From assembly GCA_019358945.1 (NCBI GenBank), contig JAHHIE010000005.1, positions 124,001 through 188,000 of the forward strand: a stretch of DNA of 64,000 bases, read 5' to 3'. Under the pieces are notes generated by a model. That model was given only the letters and a program-made list of their open reading frames with translations, was not told the DNA's origin and did no database searches. This document shows, one piece after another, positions 1 through 7,443 of the stretch; position 1 is the first letter of the stretch; each line of letters opens with the position of its first letter. Source of the DNA: Stenomitos rutilans HA7619-LM2. GTDB lineage: Bacteria; Cyanobacteriota; Cyanobacteriia; Leptolyngbyales; Leptolyngbyaceae. The position numbers and the translations under genes are program-made.

Positions 1-83
1 AAGCGAAGCCTGAGGTCTAAGGTCTTGTTTGGTCTGGGATTGTCTGCGCTGATGGCAATTTCGTTATTGTTTGGAGTTAAAAG

Positions 84-122
84 AAAGGGCAAGGAGATCG
101 TTCAGACTCTCCTTGCCCTTTT
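84..122 (+). terminator. Stem-loop, likely rho-independent terminator of a gene left of the window
   Basis: An arm AAAGGGCAAGGAG (84-96) pairs with CTCCTTGCCCTTTT (109-122) across a 12-nt loop, and the 3' arm ends in four T. The gene it would end lies mostly outside the window: one + frame stops at 18-20, and another stays open to about 174 without resembling a known protein. On the minus strand the same hairpin lies 3' of the chorismate mutase gene and could serve it too. Confidence 0.7.
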
Positions 123-170
123 GCTCAGTCTACGATCGTGGAGTGTTCGCCACTCGGCACGAGCCGGAAT

Positions 171-575
171 CTAAGTGGTTGTTTTAGCGATTAAAGCTGC
201 TTGAGCCATCGTCCAGTCGGGTCGAAGACTTTTAGCCTGACGTAGATAGGGATGGTAGATTTCAAGCTCTGGATTGGGTGTATTGAAGTGAATGAGAAAG
301 CGGATACAGCGCTCCAAGCTACCTTCGACATGCATTTGCTGCACATCCAAAAGTGGCACGTTTGACCAATGAGGCCGTTCACGGGCGATCGAAGCAGGGA
401 AAGTGGCATCCAGATCACGGGTAGCGGAAAAGGTCGCACTCACGATTTCGTTTGGATCAAGCCGATTATAAGCTTCCAGCTCATCCAGCAGTTCGTGGAC
501 GGCTTCTCGAATCGCTTCAATTGAATTTTCTGAGACTGTTGTGGCCCCACGCACCGCCCGCACTCTCCAACCCAC
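171..575 (-). CDS. aroH: Chorismate mutase, AroH type
   Basis: This 134-residue protein matches the monofunctional AroH-class chorismate mutase, which turns chorismate into prephenate for phenylalanine and tyrosine synthesis in the cytosol. The N-terminal VRAVRGATTV motif, the internal SATFSATRDLDATFPA segment and the C-terminal LRPDW region fit the family, and the length is close to the usual 120-130. The open frame extends further upstream, but a GTG at 573-575 is preceded by GGAGG seven bases away and puts the conserved N-terminus where the family has it, so it is the preferred start. No linked aromatic gene is adjacent; trpD lies about 10 kb away. Confidence 0.9.
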   Translation of the reverse strand: MGWRVRAVRGATTVSENSIEAIREAVHELLDELEAYNRLDPNEIVSATFSATRDLDATFPASIARERPHWSNVPLLDVQQMHVEGSLERCIRFLIHFNTPNPELEIYHPYLRQAKSLRPDWTMAQAALIAKTTT

Positions 576-795
576 GCTTAATCCTCCACGCACTTTCGCT
601 AACACTTCTCTTGTATGAACAATTCTAATGATGTCTAACCCCAAGCTGCGTGCTGGTGATCAAACAGCTTGCATTCAATCGTGTCTGATCTTAATCATGG
701 CTGCAAATGCTAAGGATGGCAGCCAGAATGCCATCCTGCTTATTAATAATTAAGACGTTGCTGCCAGAAGCAAACTCTGTTTCGCTAGCTTGCTT

Positions 796-1635
796 CTAGG
801 GGCGATAGAGCCAGAGTGGTAAACCACTCGTTGTCAGCTCAAACTCCAGACATTCGACCCCTAGTGCCAGTCCGGGCAAAGATGCTAGTTGAACCAGCGC
901 ACTAGCATCCCTTGAAAACAGCCGATTCAAGAATGGTTTACGTTCTTCTAAGGTAAAGGTGCGGGTTTTCTCAGGGTCTAGCCCAACCAGTTCGGCGGCC
1001 CAGCAACGTGCATCCTCTTCGGTACCCAAACGATCGACCAGTCCCAAGGCTAATGCTTGCTGCCCAGTAAACACGCGACCATCGGCAAAGCTCCGGACGG
1101 TTTCGGCTGCCAACTTGCGACCATCGGCGACTGTTTGCACAAATTGCTGATAGCTGACATCAATGAGTTCTTGCAAGATCGTTTTTTCTGACTCGGTGAT
1201 TTCGCGATCGAACGCCAAAATATCTTTATATGGCCCGGACTTCACCACCTTAAATGAAACGCCAACTTTCTCCAGCAAGCGCTCCAGATTGTTGCCGCGC
1301 AAGATGACCCCAATACTGCCTGTGATCGTGCCAGGATTTGCCACGATATGCTCTGCACCCATGCCAATGTAAACTCCGCCAGATGCTGAGATGTTGCCAA
1401 AACTCGCGACGATTTTAGTCTTGCGTTGCAGTCGCTTTAGCGCCTCATAAATTTCCTGTGAATCGCCCACAGTGCCACCGGGGCTATCAATGCGCAGTAG
1501 CAACGCTGGAAACCGTCGTTCTTCCACTGTTTTAAGCGCTTCTAAAACACGTTTACGGGTTGCACCTGCGATCGCGCCGTTAATTTCAATACGGGCAATT
1601 TGTTTTTGAAAGCGAGGCTTAAGAGGCCAAATCAT
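796..1635 (-). CDS. sppA: Signal peptide peptidase SppA, short form
   Basis: This is a short single-domain SppA, a serine protease of the ClpP/crotonase fold that degrades cleaved signal peptides at the membrane. From the chosen ATG (1633-1635), the SASGGVYIG motif gives a probable nucleophile at Ser85, and KSGPYKD contains the probable general base Lys137. SPGGTVGDS near residue 51 forms the family's substrate groove. The frame also offers an upstream start that adds 23 mostly hydrophobic and Cys-rich residues. The inner start is preferred because it gives the family-like MIWPLKPRF N-terminus, but neither start has a clear ribosome site. The protein is 279 residues long, far below the duplicated E. 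coli form. A plant-like role in photosystem turnover is known for some homologs but is not shown here. Confidence 0.88.
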   Translation of the reverse strand: MIWPLKPRFQKQIARIEINGAIAGATRKRVLEALKTVEERRFPALLLRIDSPGGTVGDSQEIYEALKRLQRKTKIVASFGNISASGGVYIGMGAEHIVANPGTITGSIGVILRGNNLERLLEKVGVSFKVVKSGPYKDILAFDREITESEKTILQELIDVSYQQFVQTVADGRKLAAETVRSFADGRVFTGQQALALGLVDRLGTEEDARCWAAELVGLDPEKTRTFTLEERKPFLNRLFSRDASALVQLASLPGLALGVECLEFELTTSGLPLWLYRP

Positions 1636-2178
1636 AATCAACCAGCGATAAGTGAAACAGGGAGTGAAAAGGTGACACCAACGGCAGAGCAAGCGCGTAA
1701 ACAATTGACCTGTGAACCATTAAAAGCACCGTCTCACAGCAAGCATTTCAGGAAGCGGTCAAACTCGATGGGTCTAAATCTAGTGCATGCCCAAACTCTA
1801 GTGTGCCTTAATACATAGAGTTTCGACTAGGGCGCATCATCGATTAAGCTCAGAAACCTTGAGTATCAGCCTTACCGCGCCCGTCCTCACAAACCAGGCT
1901 AGGGGCTGGAACTCTTGCTGCAAGTATACGTATGAGTCGTTGGCGACAGCCCCTAGCCACAAGCCATGATTAGTTCGCGCTGTGAGTCCCTATCGTTGAA
2001 TACTATTGTCAAAACATGGGCGATCGCACCCAAGCAACGGCTCGTGTTTGCCCATGAGTAAGCCAAGATACAGCAAGATCCAGGCAATTGCTCTCTAATT
2101 TACTTAACATAAGTACAACATTAGCTACAATTGTCACAGTTTGTCCCAAGCCATTGGCTTGAAAGCCACGCCTGTCTC
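1636..2178. other. Intergenic stretch with one long inverted repeat
   Basis: This 540-bp gap separates the divergent sppA and DMT transporter genes. I see no convincing gene. Its one clear structure is the 12-bp perfect inverted repeat annotated at 1897-1958. The rest contains scattered HIP1-like sites and no recognisable operator. Confidence 0.6.
1897..1958. repeat. Perfect 12-bp inverted repeat with a 38-nt loop
   Basis: GGCTAGGGGCTG (1897-1908) is the exact reverse complement of CAGCCCCTAGCC (1947-1958). The loop contains the palindrome TATACGTATA-like core. There is no T-tract, so a terminator is unlikely. A remnant of a small inverted-repeat element or a protein-binding site are the alternatives. 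Confidence 0.6.
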
Positions 2179-3267
2179 ATGGATTCACATACACTTCCCA
2201 CACAGAAAGTACAGTCTTTCGGACGTTCACTCATTTCAGCGCTACTGCTCATTGCACCCTTCTTTTTTTGGGGCACCGCGATGGTTGCCATGAAAGGGGT
2301 CATTCCTAACACAACGCCGCTGTTTATGGCGGGCGTTAGGCTGGTGCCAGCAGGATTTCTGGTGCTGTTTGCGGGAATGCTAATGGGTCGGCCACAGCCC
2401 AAAGGTTGGACGGCATGGCTGTGGATTGCACTGTTTGCCCTGGTCGATGGGGCACTCTTTCAAGGCTTTTTGGCAGAAGGGTTGGTGAGAACAGGAGCGG
2501 GATTAGGCTCTGTAATGATTGACTCCCAACCGCTAGCGGTCGCGTTGATGGCACTCTGGCTTTTTGGCGAGCGCATTGGCCTTTGGGGGTGGCTGGGGTT
2601 GCTATTGGGTGTCGTAGGTATTAGTTTGCTGGGCCTACCGGAAGCATGGCTGCTGAGCGTTTTGCACCAGCGATCGCTACCAGGTGAATTGCAGCTCGGT
2701 GCGGCCCTGGTTCATGACCTCTTTCAAAATGGGCAATGGCTCATGCTACTGGCAGCGCTCTCGATGGCTGTGGGCACGGTGCTCATGCGTTACGTCAGTC
2801 GTCATGCTGACCCGGTGACAGCAACGGGCTGGCACATGATTATAGGTGGTTTGCCCCTCTTTGCCCTGTCGTCTCAGTTTGAGCATCAGCAATGGGCGGA
2901 GTTAGATCTATCCAGTTGGGTGGCAATGGGGTATGCAACCATCTTCGGTAGCGCGATCGCCTATGGCTTGTTTTTCTACTTTGCTGCTAGCGGCAGCCTC
3001 ACGAGCCTGAGTTCTCTTACCTTCTTAACGCCCATCTTTGCGTTATTGTTCGGGAACCTTTTCTTGTCTGAAATGCTGAGTCCACTTCAGTGGTTTGGCG
3101 TGAGTCTCACGCTGGTAAGTATTTATCTGATTAATCAGCGCGACAGTCTGGCAGCAAAGTTTCACCGCACTTCAGCCCCGCAAGCTGATGCTACTGGCTT
3201 ATCCCAAAACGCAGTCACAATGGAAGAGTTGGCCCCTATAGCAATGCCAGTAAGCAAACCAGAATGA
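2179..3267 (+). CDS. EamA/DMT-family membrane transporter
   Basis: The protein of 362 residues has about ten hydrophobic segments in two EamA-like halves, the layout of drug/metabolite transporters that export amino acids, sugars or other small metabolites across the plasma membrane. Typical signs are FFFWGTAMVAMKG at the start of helix 1, ALFQGFLAEGLVRTGAG, and the second-half motif with FYFAASGSLTSLSSLTFLTPIFALLFG written here only as a landmark region (near residues 275-300). A TTG 48 bases upstream could also start it; neither start has a clear Shine-Dalgarno, and the ATG at 2179 is chosen by codon. The stop overlaps the next gene's start (ATGA), so the two are very likely co-translated. 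The substrate is unknown. Confidence 0.85.
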   Translation: MDSHTLPTQKVQSFGRSLISALLLIAPFFFWGTAMVAMKGVIPNTTPLFMAGVRLVPAGFLVLFAGMLMGRPQPKGWTAWLWIALFALVDGALFQGFLAEGLVRTGAGLGSVMIDSQPLAVALMALWLFGERIGLWGWLGLLLGVVGISLLGLPEAWLLSVLHQRSLPGELQLGAALVHDLFQNGQWLMLLAALSMAVGTVLMRYVSRHADPVTATGWHMIIGGLPLFALSSQFEHQQWAELDLSSWVAMGYATIFGSAIAYGLFFYFAASGSLTSLSSLTFLTPIFALLFGNLFLSEMLSPLQWFGVSLTLVSIYLINQRDSLAAKFHRTSAPQADATGLSQNAVTMEELAPIAMPVSKPE

Positions 3268-4358
3268 GTGCCTCTTTAGATCGTCCACTTCGCCTCTTGC
3301 TTCTTTCTACCTCTGTGGGAGCTTTAGGCAGTGGCTTGGGCGGAGGGGTAGAACTGACGCTCCACAACATAGCGCAAGCACTCAGCTTGAGAGGGCACAG
3401 CGTCAAAATTGTGGCACCTTCAGGTTCAGTCACACCGTTTCCCCTGGTAGAAATTGAGGGCACACTGCAACCAACCGCGCAGAATGAAGGGCGAACGGCT
3501 GCGATCGCCATGCCTCCAAACGCCGTTCTCGCAAACATGTGGGCCTACGCATACCAGGTGCAAGCGCAGTTCGACATGCTGGTAAACTTTGCCTACGACT
3601 GGCTACCCTTTTATCTCACGCCCTTTTTCGATCGCCCGATCGCCCATCTCGTGAGCATGGGTTCCTTGACCGATACGATGGATACCATCATCGCGCAGAC
3701 GATCGCGCGGTTTCCAGACAGCATAGGCGTTCACAGCCAGGCTCAGGCAGATACTTTCTCGTTCGGCACCCAATGCCGTGTGTTGGGTAACGGGTTTGAT
3801 CTCTCGCTCTACCAATTTTGCCCTCAGCCAGAGCCTTGCCTTGCCTGGGTGGGACGCCTTGCTTCCGAAAAAGGATTGGAAGATGCAGTGGCAGTGGCTC
3901 AGATCGTTCAAAAACCGCTCAAAATCTGGGGAGTACTGCAAGACAAAGCCTACTGGCAGCAGATTCAGCAGCAATATCCGACTGCGCCAGTTACCTACGA
4001 AGGCTTTCTGCCCACAGAGCAACTTCAGAGCGCACTAGGCAAATGTCAGGCACTACTCATGACGCCTCGCTGGGTCGAAGCTTTTGGCAACGTGGCGATC
4101 GAGGCGCTGGCCTGTGGTGTACCCGTTATCGCCTATCATCGCGGTGGTCCCGCTGAAATTGTGCAAGATGGTAAAACAGGCTGGCTGGTAGAACCGGGTA
4201 GCATTTCTGGGCTGGTAGACGCGATCGCACGCCTAGAAGAGATCGATCGCTACACCTGTCGACGGCAAGCAGAGGCAGTCTACTCATTAGCTGCTATGGG
4301 CGATCGACTAGAGCAATGGTTTGCTGCCATCTTCAATCATGCGGATATACCAACTTAA
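3264..4358 (+). CDS. Glycosyltransferase family 4 (GT-B fold)
   Basis: The 364-residue protein is a retaining GT-B glycosyltransferase. It has a glycine-rich N-terminal acceptor-domain loop (GSGLGGGVE), the domain-linking WVGRLASEKG segment near residue 195, and the C-terminal EAFGNVAIE signature, in which two Glu residues separated by seven positions bind the nucleotide sugar. The GVPVIAYHRGGPAEIV segment is also typical. The start ATG overlaps the stop of the upstream transporter gene by four bases, so translation is probably coupled. A transporter paired with a glycosyltransferase suggests glycosylation of an exported or lipid-linked product, but donor and acceptor cannot be read from sequence. 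Confidence 0.88.
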   Translation: MSASLDRPLRLLLLSTSVGALGSGLGGGVELTLHNIAQALSLRGHSVKIVAPSGSVTPFPLVEIEGTLQPTAQNEGRTAAIAMPPNAVLANMWAYAYQVQAQFDMLVNFAYDWLPFYLTPFFDRPIAHLVSMGSLTDTMDTIIAQTIARFPDSIGVHSQAQADTFSFGTQCRVLGNGFDLSLYQFCPQPEPCLAWVGRLASEKGLEDAVAVAQIVQKPLKIWGVLQDKAYWQQIQQQYPTAPVTYEGFLPTEQLQSALGKCQALLMTPRWVEAFGNVAIEALACGVPVIAYHRGGPAEIVQDGKTGWLVEPGSISGLVDAIARLEEIDRYTCRRQAEAVYSLAAMGDRLEQWFAAIFNHADIPT

Positions 4359-4401
4359 CCAGAAGCGACTTCACAGTTTAAAGACTGCTACAGCGATTCG
4401 C

Positions 4402-4699
4402 TAGGACTACGCAAATTCTCGCAAAACTGGCCCCCAACCCCAAATTGGCAGGGCGGTTTCATGTATCAGAAGAAAAAAGGTTTGCAACGGCTTTTGGAGC
4501 GGCTGATACCGATTTAAAGAATGACGGCTACAGATCAATCGGTGGGTAGGGGCAAGGCAATGCCTTGCCCCTACAGGATGTGTCGCATTTTCAATTCAAA
4601 TTGGTATGAAACCACCGTGCCAGCCTCCAAATTTGGGGGAGAGGGCAACATCAAAGTCTCCCAGAATTGGGGGGGGTAGGGGGCGACTACGTAAGTCCT
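4402..4699. repeat. Interrupted MITE-like element with TAGGACTTACGCA-type ends
   Basis: The left end reads TAGGACTACGCA (4402-4413) and the right end TACGTAAGTCCT (4688-4699), close to the terminal repeats of the intact element at 36141-36252. Inner C-rich and G-rich tracts (near 4430 and 4665) are also roughly complementary. The middle is occupied by a different 102-bp palindromic element (4506-4607). The arrangement suggests one small element inserted into another. Confidence 0.5.
4506..4607. mobile_element. 102-bp MITE-like palindromic element, copy 1
   Basis: The element begins ATACCGATTTAAA and ends TTCAAATTGGTAT, giving imperfect terminal inverted repeats. The core is a palindrome around GGGGCAAGGCATTGCCTTGC-type sequence flanked by GTAGG and CCTAC. 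A second copy in the opposite orientation, the same length with only about three differences, lies at 32212-32313. TA lies at each tip, which would fit a TA target duplication as in IS630/Tc1 elements. It has no coding capacity. Confidence 0.75.
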
Positions 4700-4793
4700 G
4701 TTAGCTTTAAAGCTAAAGAATTAGACCTCGCATGCGCAAGGCCATAATCACTGGCGCGTGAAAGAGCGTTATACAGATTACTGAACTTGCCAA

Positions 4794-4809
4794 TGTGATT
4801 AAGATCACC
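4794..4809 (+). promoter_or_regulatory. CRP-type operator upstream of small RNA unit 1
   Basis: TGTGA-TTAAGA-TCACC matches the TGTGA-N6-TCACA half-site arrangement of CRP/SyCRP1 at nine of ten positions. It starts 59 bp before the CATACT -10-like hexamer of unit 1, the same distance as in unit 2. Its centre is about 62 bp upstream of the predicted transcript start, a classical class I activator position. No good -35 box is visible, as expected for an activator-dependent promoter. Confidence 0.65.
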
Positions 4810-4861
4810 AGCAAGGATGATCTTGATCGCATGTGAACAAGAGCGCTAACGACATACTTTA

Positions 4862-4941
4862 GAAGACTCAACTTTAGCCGAGTCATCAACAGGGAACACA
4901 CGACTGACCGACAGGTTTCTTTCGAGGACTGTCGGTTTTTT
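4862..4941 (+). ncRNA. Predicted small RNA, tandem unit 1
   Basis: The predicted 80-nt transcript has a 5' hairpin (GACTC 4865-4869 with GAGTC 4880-4884), a single-stranded stretch containing CAACAGGGAACACACGAC, and a terminator (ACCGACAG 4907-4914 with CTGTCGGT 4929-4936 followed by T). CATACT at 4853-4858 can serve as a -10 box. A nearly identical unit follows 165 bp downstream. The layout of hairpin, conserved open segment and terminator resembles cyanobacterial Yfr-type RNAs, and the open segment is loosely like the Yfr2 AGGAAACA motif, but I cannot assign it to a family. Confidence 0.65.
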
Positions 4942-4958
4942 ATTTGGCGCAATCACGA

Positions 4959-4974
4959 TGTGACGAAGATCACA
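4959..4974 (+). promoter_or_regulatory. Consensus CRP-type operator upstream of small RNA unit 2
   Basis: TGTGA-CGAAGA-TCACA is an exact match to the CRP consensus half-sites with the correct six-base spacer. It lies 59 bp before the CATACT hexamer (5018-5023), exactly as in unit 1. The spacer region is less conserved between the two units than the operator, which argues for selection on the site. Confidence 0.72.
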
Positions 4975-5026
4975 CCAAGGGCTGATCTAGATCGCATCGG
5001 TCATGATGCTGAAGCAACATACTTAA

Positions 5027-5106
5027 AAAGACTCAACTTTAGCCGAGTCATCAACAGGGAACACACGACTGACCGACAGATTTCTTGCGAAGACTGTCGG
5101 TTTTTT
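5027..5106 (+). ncRNA. Predicted small RNA, tandem unit 2
   Basis: This is the second copy of the unit at 4862-4941. GACTC begins at 5030, the open CAACAGGGAACACACGAC stretch is unchanged, and the terminator pairs CCGACAG (5073-5079) with CTGTCGG (5094-5100), followed by six T. Differences from unit 1 fall mainly in the terminator loop. The repeat period of 165 bp includes operator, promoter and terminator, so each copy looks like an independent gene. Confidence 0.68.
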
Positions 5107-5286
5107 ATTACTAAACTCCCTAGCAGTAAGTGACTACTACTTCCCGTAGCAGTAGTGTACAGGCTATGAGAAACGAGACAAGAGGTGCGTGACCCCCGAT
5201 CACAAGGCTACTTGCTGTAAAGAGGCTCAGCAGGCAGCATAAACTGAGCTAACGTTCCAGAATGTATTGCCGTTTGACCATGCCCA

Positions 5287-5889
5287 CTAGCTCATGGCAC
5301 CCATTGTGTCTTTCCATGATAACTCTTTGCAGAGAATATTCAAAGCACGTTGCTCATCGCCATCAAACAGTTGGCTATCAATCAATTCAGTTAACACTTG
5401 CTGGGTTAACTGAGTCGCAAACGTCCCGCCGCAGCGCAACAAATGGCTGTAATAGCAAAACTGCGGCTGCCCCTGACGGTTTCGGTGAAAGCGATGAATT
5501 TCAGCCTGTGTCATGGTTTCAACGGGTGTGTTAATTGGTACGACAACTTTAGGAATGCCGTGAATACCGTAGGATGAACCATTGTCTGCTTCGAGAGTGC
5601 CAATGAGTACCGTCCAGAGTAACGTTCGGGTCTCGCTAATCAAATCAGGTGCAAAGACGGGATCAGGTTCACTCGACAAACGGGGTCCCATATTCAAAAA
5701 CATAGGGTTAAAAAGCTGGGTATTGTAGACAAGTCCTACAGCCCAATGACGATCGCCACTGTCTAGCCGCACAAAACAGCCAAACCCGTAATCATCCGGT
5801 TTAGGAGGATCTGCTCGACTGCGTTCATCATGCAGTTCCACGACGTAGTCACAGTGCGAGTTGGATTTAACAACTTTGCCCAAACGCAT
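5287..5889 (-). CDS. Conserved protein with HAS-barrel-like N-terminus
   Basis: The 200-residue protein begins MRLGKVVKSNSHCDYVVEL and continues with a beta-rich segment (FGCFVRLDSGDRHWAVGLVYN, residues about 42-62 as landmark), which resembles the HAS-barrel seen at the N-terminus of HerA-type ATPases and ATP-synthase subunits. No ATPase domain follows; the C-terminal half is helical and unrecognised. The ATG at 5887-5889 is chosen over an upstream start because it gives the barrel-like N-terminus and has AGAGGA about ten bases upstream. Similar stand-alone proteins are, to my knowledge, common in cyanobacteria, but no function is assigned. Confidence 0.65.
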   Translation of the reverse strand: MRLGKVVKSNSHCDYVVELHDERSRADPPKPDDYGFGCFVRLDSGDRHWAVGLVYNTQLFNPMFLNMGPRLSSEPDPVFAPDLISETRTLLWTVLIGTLEADNGSSYGIHGIPKVVVPINTPVETMTQAEIHRFHRNRQGQPQFCYYSHLLRCGGTFATQLTQQVLTELIDSQLFDGDEQRALNILCKELSWKDTMGAMS

Positions 5890-6127
5890 AGCGAACCATC
5901 CTCTTGCCAACACCAATACAATGCTTCCAGCATACGCAGGAATGCCCAAAAGGGAACATTTGTACCGAATGTTTAGCGATTCGCTTTGACAGAAGGTTGT
6001 GAAAGGAGAAACTGCTGTCTATACAAACGATCTGCCTAGCAGCGTTAAGCAGGTCTAGATAAGGAGGTAATGGCAAAAGAGCAGTGTCCCGATGGAAGTG
6101 CCTATCCTTTAGTCGTTGGGCAGCGCT

Positions 6128-6574
6128 TCATTTTGCCAATGCATTGATTTTGCGAGCAAGCTCAACGTCTTTCGTGGTGATCCCCCCCGCGTCATGGGTG
6201 GTTAGATCGATTGTGACGCGATTGTAGACATTAAACCACTCTGGATGATGGCCTGCTGACTCTGCAACCAAAGCGACGCTAGACATAAAGCCAAATGCTT
6301 CAACAAACGATGCAAACTGTAGCTGACGATGAAGTTTGCCGTCTTTAACGCTCCAACCGCTCAGTTGGCTGAGTGCTGCGTTCAACTCTTCTTTAGAAAG
6401 CGGGGCGAGAGTACTCATAGCGTAATGTCTAGACGATACGTTTTCAGCCGTTGGATGGGCACTAACCGCAGTTAACTGACCTACTAGCAGCAAAATAGCT
6501 ATGGTAACTCCCATCATGAAGGAAGCAAACCGATACGAGTGGTTCTGCCAAGCCCAACGAATATATTGACTCAT
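6128..6574 (-). CDS. Pterin-4a-carbinolamine dehydratase with an export signal
   Basis: Residues 53-148 form a pterin-4a-carbinolamine dehydratase (PCD/DCoH) domain. The family signature is visible as E-x3-H-H-P-x5-Y-x9-H-x8-D in the [15 protein letters not shown] region. The enzyme dehydrates 4a-hydroxy-tetrahydropterin during pterin recycling. Unusually, the open frame carries 52 extra residues: a basic N-terminus, a long hydrophobic core (about 17-38) and an AVSA-type signal peptidase site. A start at the internal ATG of MSTLAPLS (6416-6418) would give a plain cytosolic enzyme of usual length. Neither start has a strong ribosome site. The signal-like extension is too well formed to dismiss. 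Confidence 0.82.
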   Translation of the reverse strand: MSQYIRWAWQNHSYRFASFMMGVTIAILLLVGQLTAVSAHPTAENVSSRHYAMSTLAPLSKEELNAALSQLSGWSVKDGKLHRQLQFASFVEAFGFMSSVALVAESAGHHPEWFNVYNRVTIDLTTHDAGGITTKDVELARKINALAK

Positions 6575-6666
6575 AAGTCCAAGATTATTGGTGCATCGCA
6601 GCCTCAGATTAAAGGCTACTGTTAACCAGTACGCTACAAACTGAGCAGCAACAGGACTTAGGCATT

Positions 6667-6700
6667 AGATGGCAAACGAAACATCATTGTTTGACCATCT
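6667..6700. terminator. Possible terminator stem-loop downstream of the STAS gene
   Basis: AGATGGCAAAC (6667-6677) pairs with GTTTG-A-CCATCT (6689-6700) with one bulged base. It lies about 150 bp past the stop of the minus-strand STAS gene and lacks a strong T-run, so the role is tentative. Confidence 0.35.
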
Positions 6701-6848
6701 GGCAACAAGGTGCGAGTGGCTCAGCGTGAGGTAGGATGCAGCACAAGCAGTCTATGGCCTCAGAAACAGCGAGACGTATTAAATATCTCGCTTAACCCAG
6801 TATTTTCAGGTGTAAAAATGCCACTATGCCACAATCTCAATCCTGCAC

Positions 6849-7217
6849 TTAGGCAGATTTAACGTTCTCGATCGCCACGTCAACTGATGTTTGCAGCGCG
6901 AGAAATTGCTCTAAACGAACCAGTTTGACTGTCTGGGTGACACGAGGATTCGTCACAATTTGCAAAGTGCCCTCAGCAGTCTGGGCTTTCTTCGCAAGCT
7001 GCACTAGCGCACCCAAACCAGAACTATCCACAAAATCAATTTTGGATAGATCTAGAATGACGTGCTTGGGTCCCTCCTCTATACATTTAGTAAGCACCTT
7101 ACGAAACGTAGGTTCTGAGAAAGCATCCAAGAGACCTGTGAGGCGAAATAACTGGTAATTGTCCCTAACTTCGCGCGTGCCTCTTAAGCTGACTGTCAGG
7201 GTTAGTTGTTCAGGAAT
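6849..7217 (-). CDS. STAS-domain anti-sigma factor antagonist with apparent ATT start
   Basis: This is a STAS-domain protein of the SpoIIAA type, which binds a partner-switching kinase. The phosphorylation-site motif is clear in DFVDSSGLGALVQL (the DSSG serines). Standard start codons give at most 93 residues from a TTG (7130), which removes the first beta strands. Reading upstream in frame gives 29 more family-like residues (LTLTVSLRGTREVRDNYQLF as landmark) up to ATT at 7215-7217. That ATT is preceded by AGGAGG with a five-base spacer, and an in-frame stop lies just beyond. ATT is therefore the most likely start, giving 122 residues. An unusual start or a sequencing error in an ATG are the alternatives. 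Confidence 0.82.
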   Translation of the reverse strand: MPEQLTLTVSLRGTREVRDNYQLFRLTGLLDAFSEPTFRKVLTKCIEEGPKHVILDLSKIDFVDSSGLGALVQLAKKAQTAEGTLQIVTNPRVTQTVKLVRLEQFLALQTSVDVAIENVKSA

Positions 7218-7222
7218 AAAAC

Positions 7223-7228
7223 CCTCCT
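7223..7228 (-). promoter_or_regulatory. Strong Shine-Dalgarno deciding the ATT start of the STAS gene
   Basis: The minus strand reads AGGAGG here, five bases before ATT (7215-7217). No ATG, GTG or TTG lies at a workable distance downstream in the frame of the STAS protein. Confidence 0.7.
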
Positions 7229-7443
7229 AGCTGTTCAATCCTTAGATTCGACGTTCAAGTATACATCTTGGTCAGCGCGTTTGCTACCAAAGCCTGTCCT
7301 TAAATGACAATATCTTAGCGGATCGTTAAAAAACTGGGGGAAAGACGGCGTTCGATCTGAATAATTGCCAGGAAGACGTCTTGCAATTACGTCGCCAAAA
7401 GCAGAAGGCTTCTTTCTCTGAGCGACAGTACTGTCAATAAGGA

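Noticed and set aside
4713-4952. Minus-strand open frame across the first small RNA unit
   Set aside because: It crosses operator, promoter and terminator elements, and the sequence is better explained as a tandem RNA gene.
5189-5204. GTGACCCCCGATCACA as a third CRP-type site
   Set aside because: The spacer is seven bases and one half-site is poor, and no RNA unit follows.
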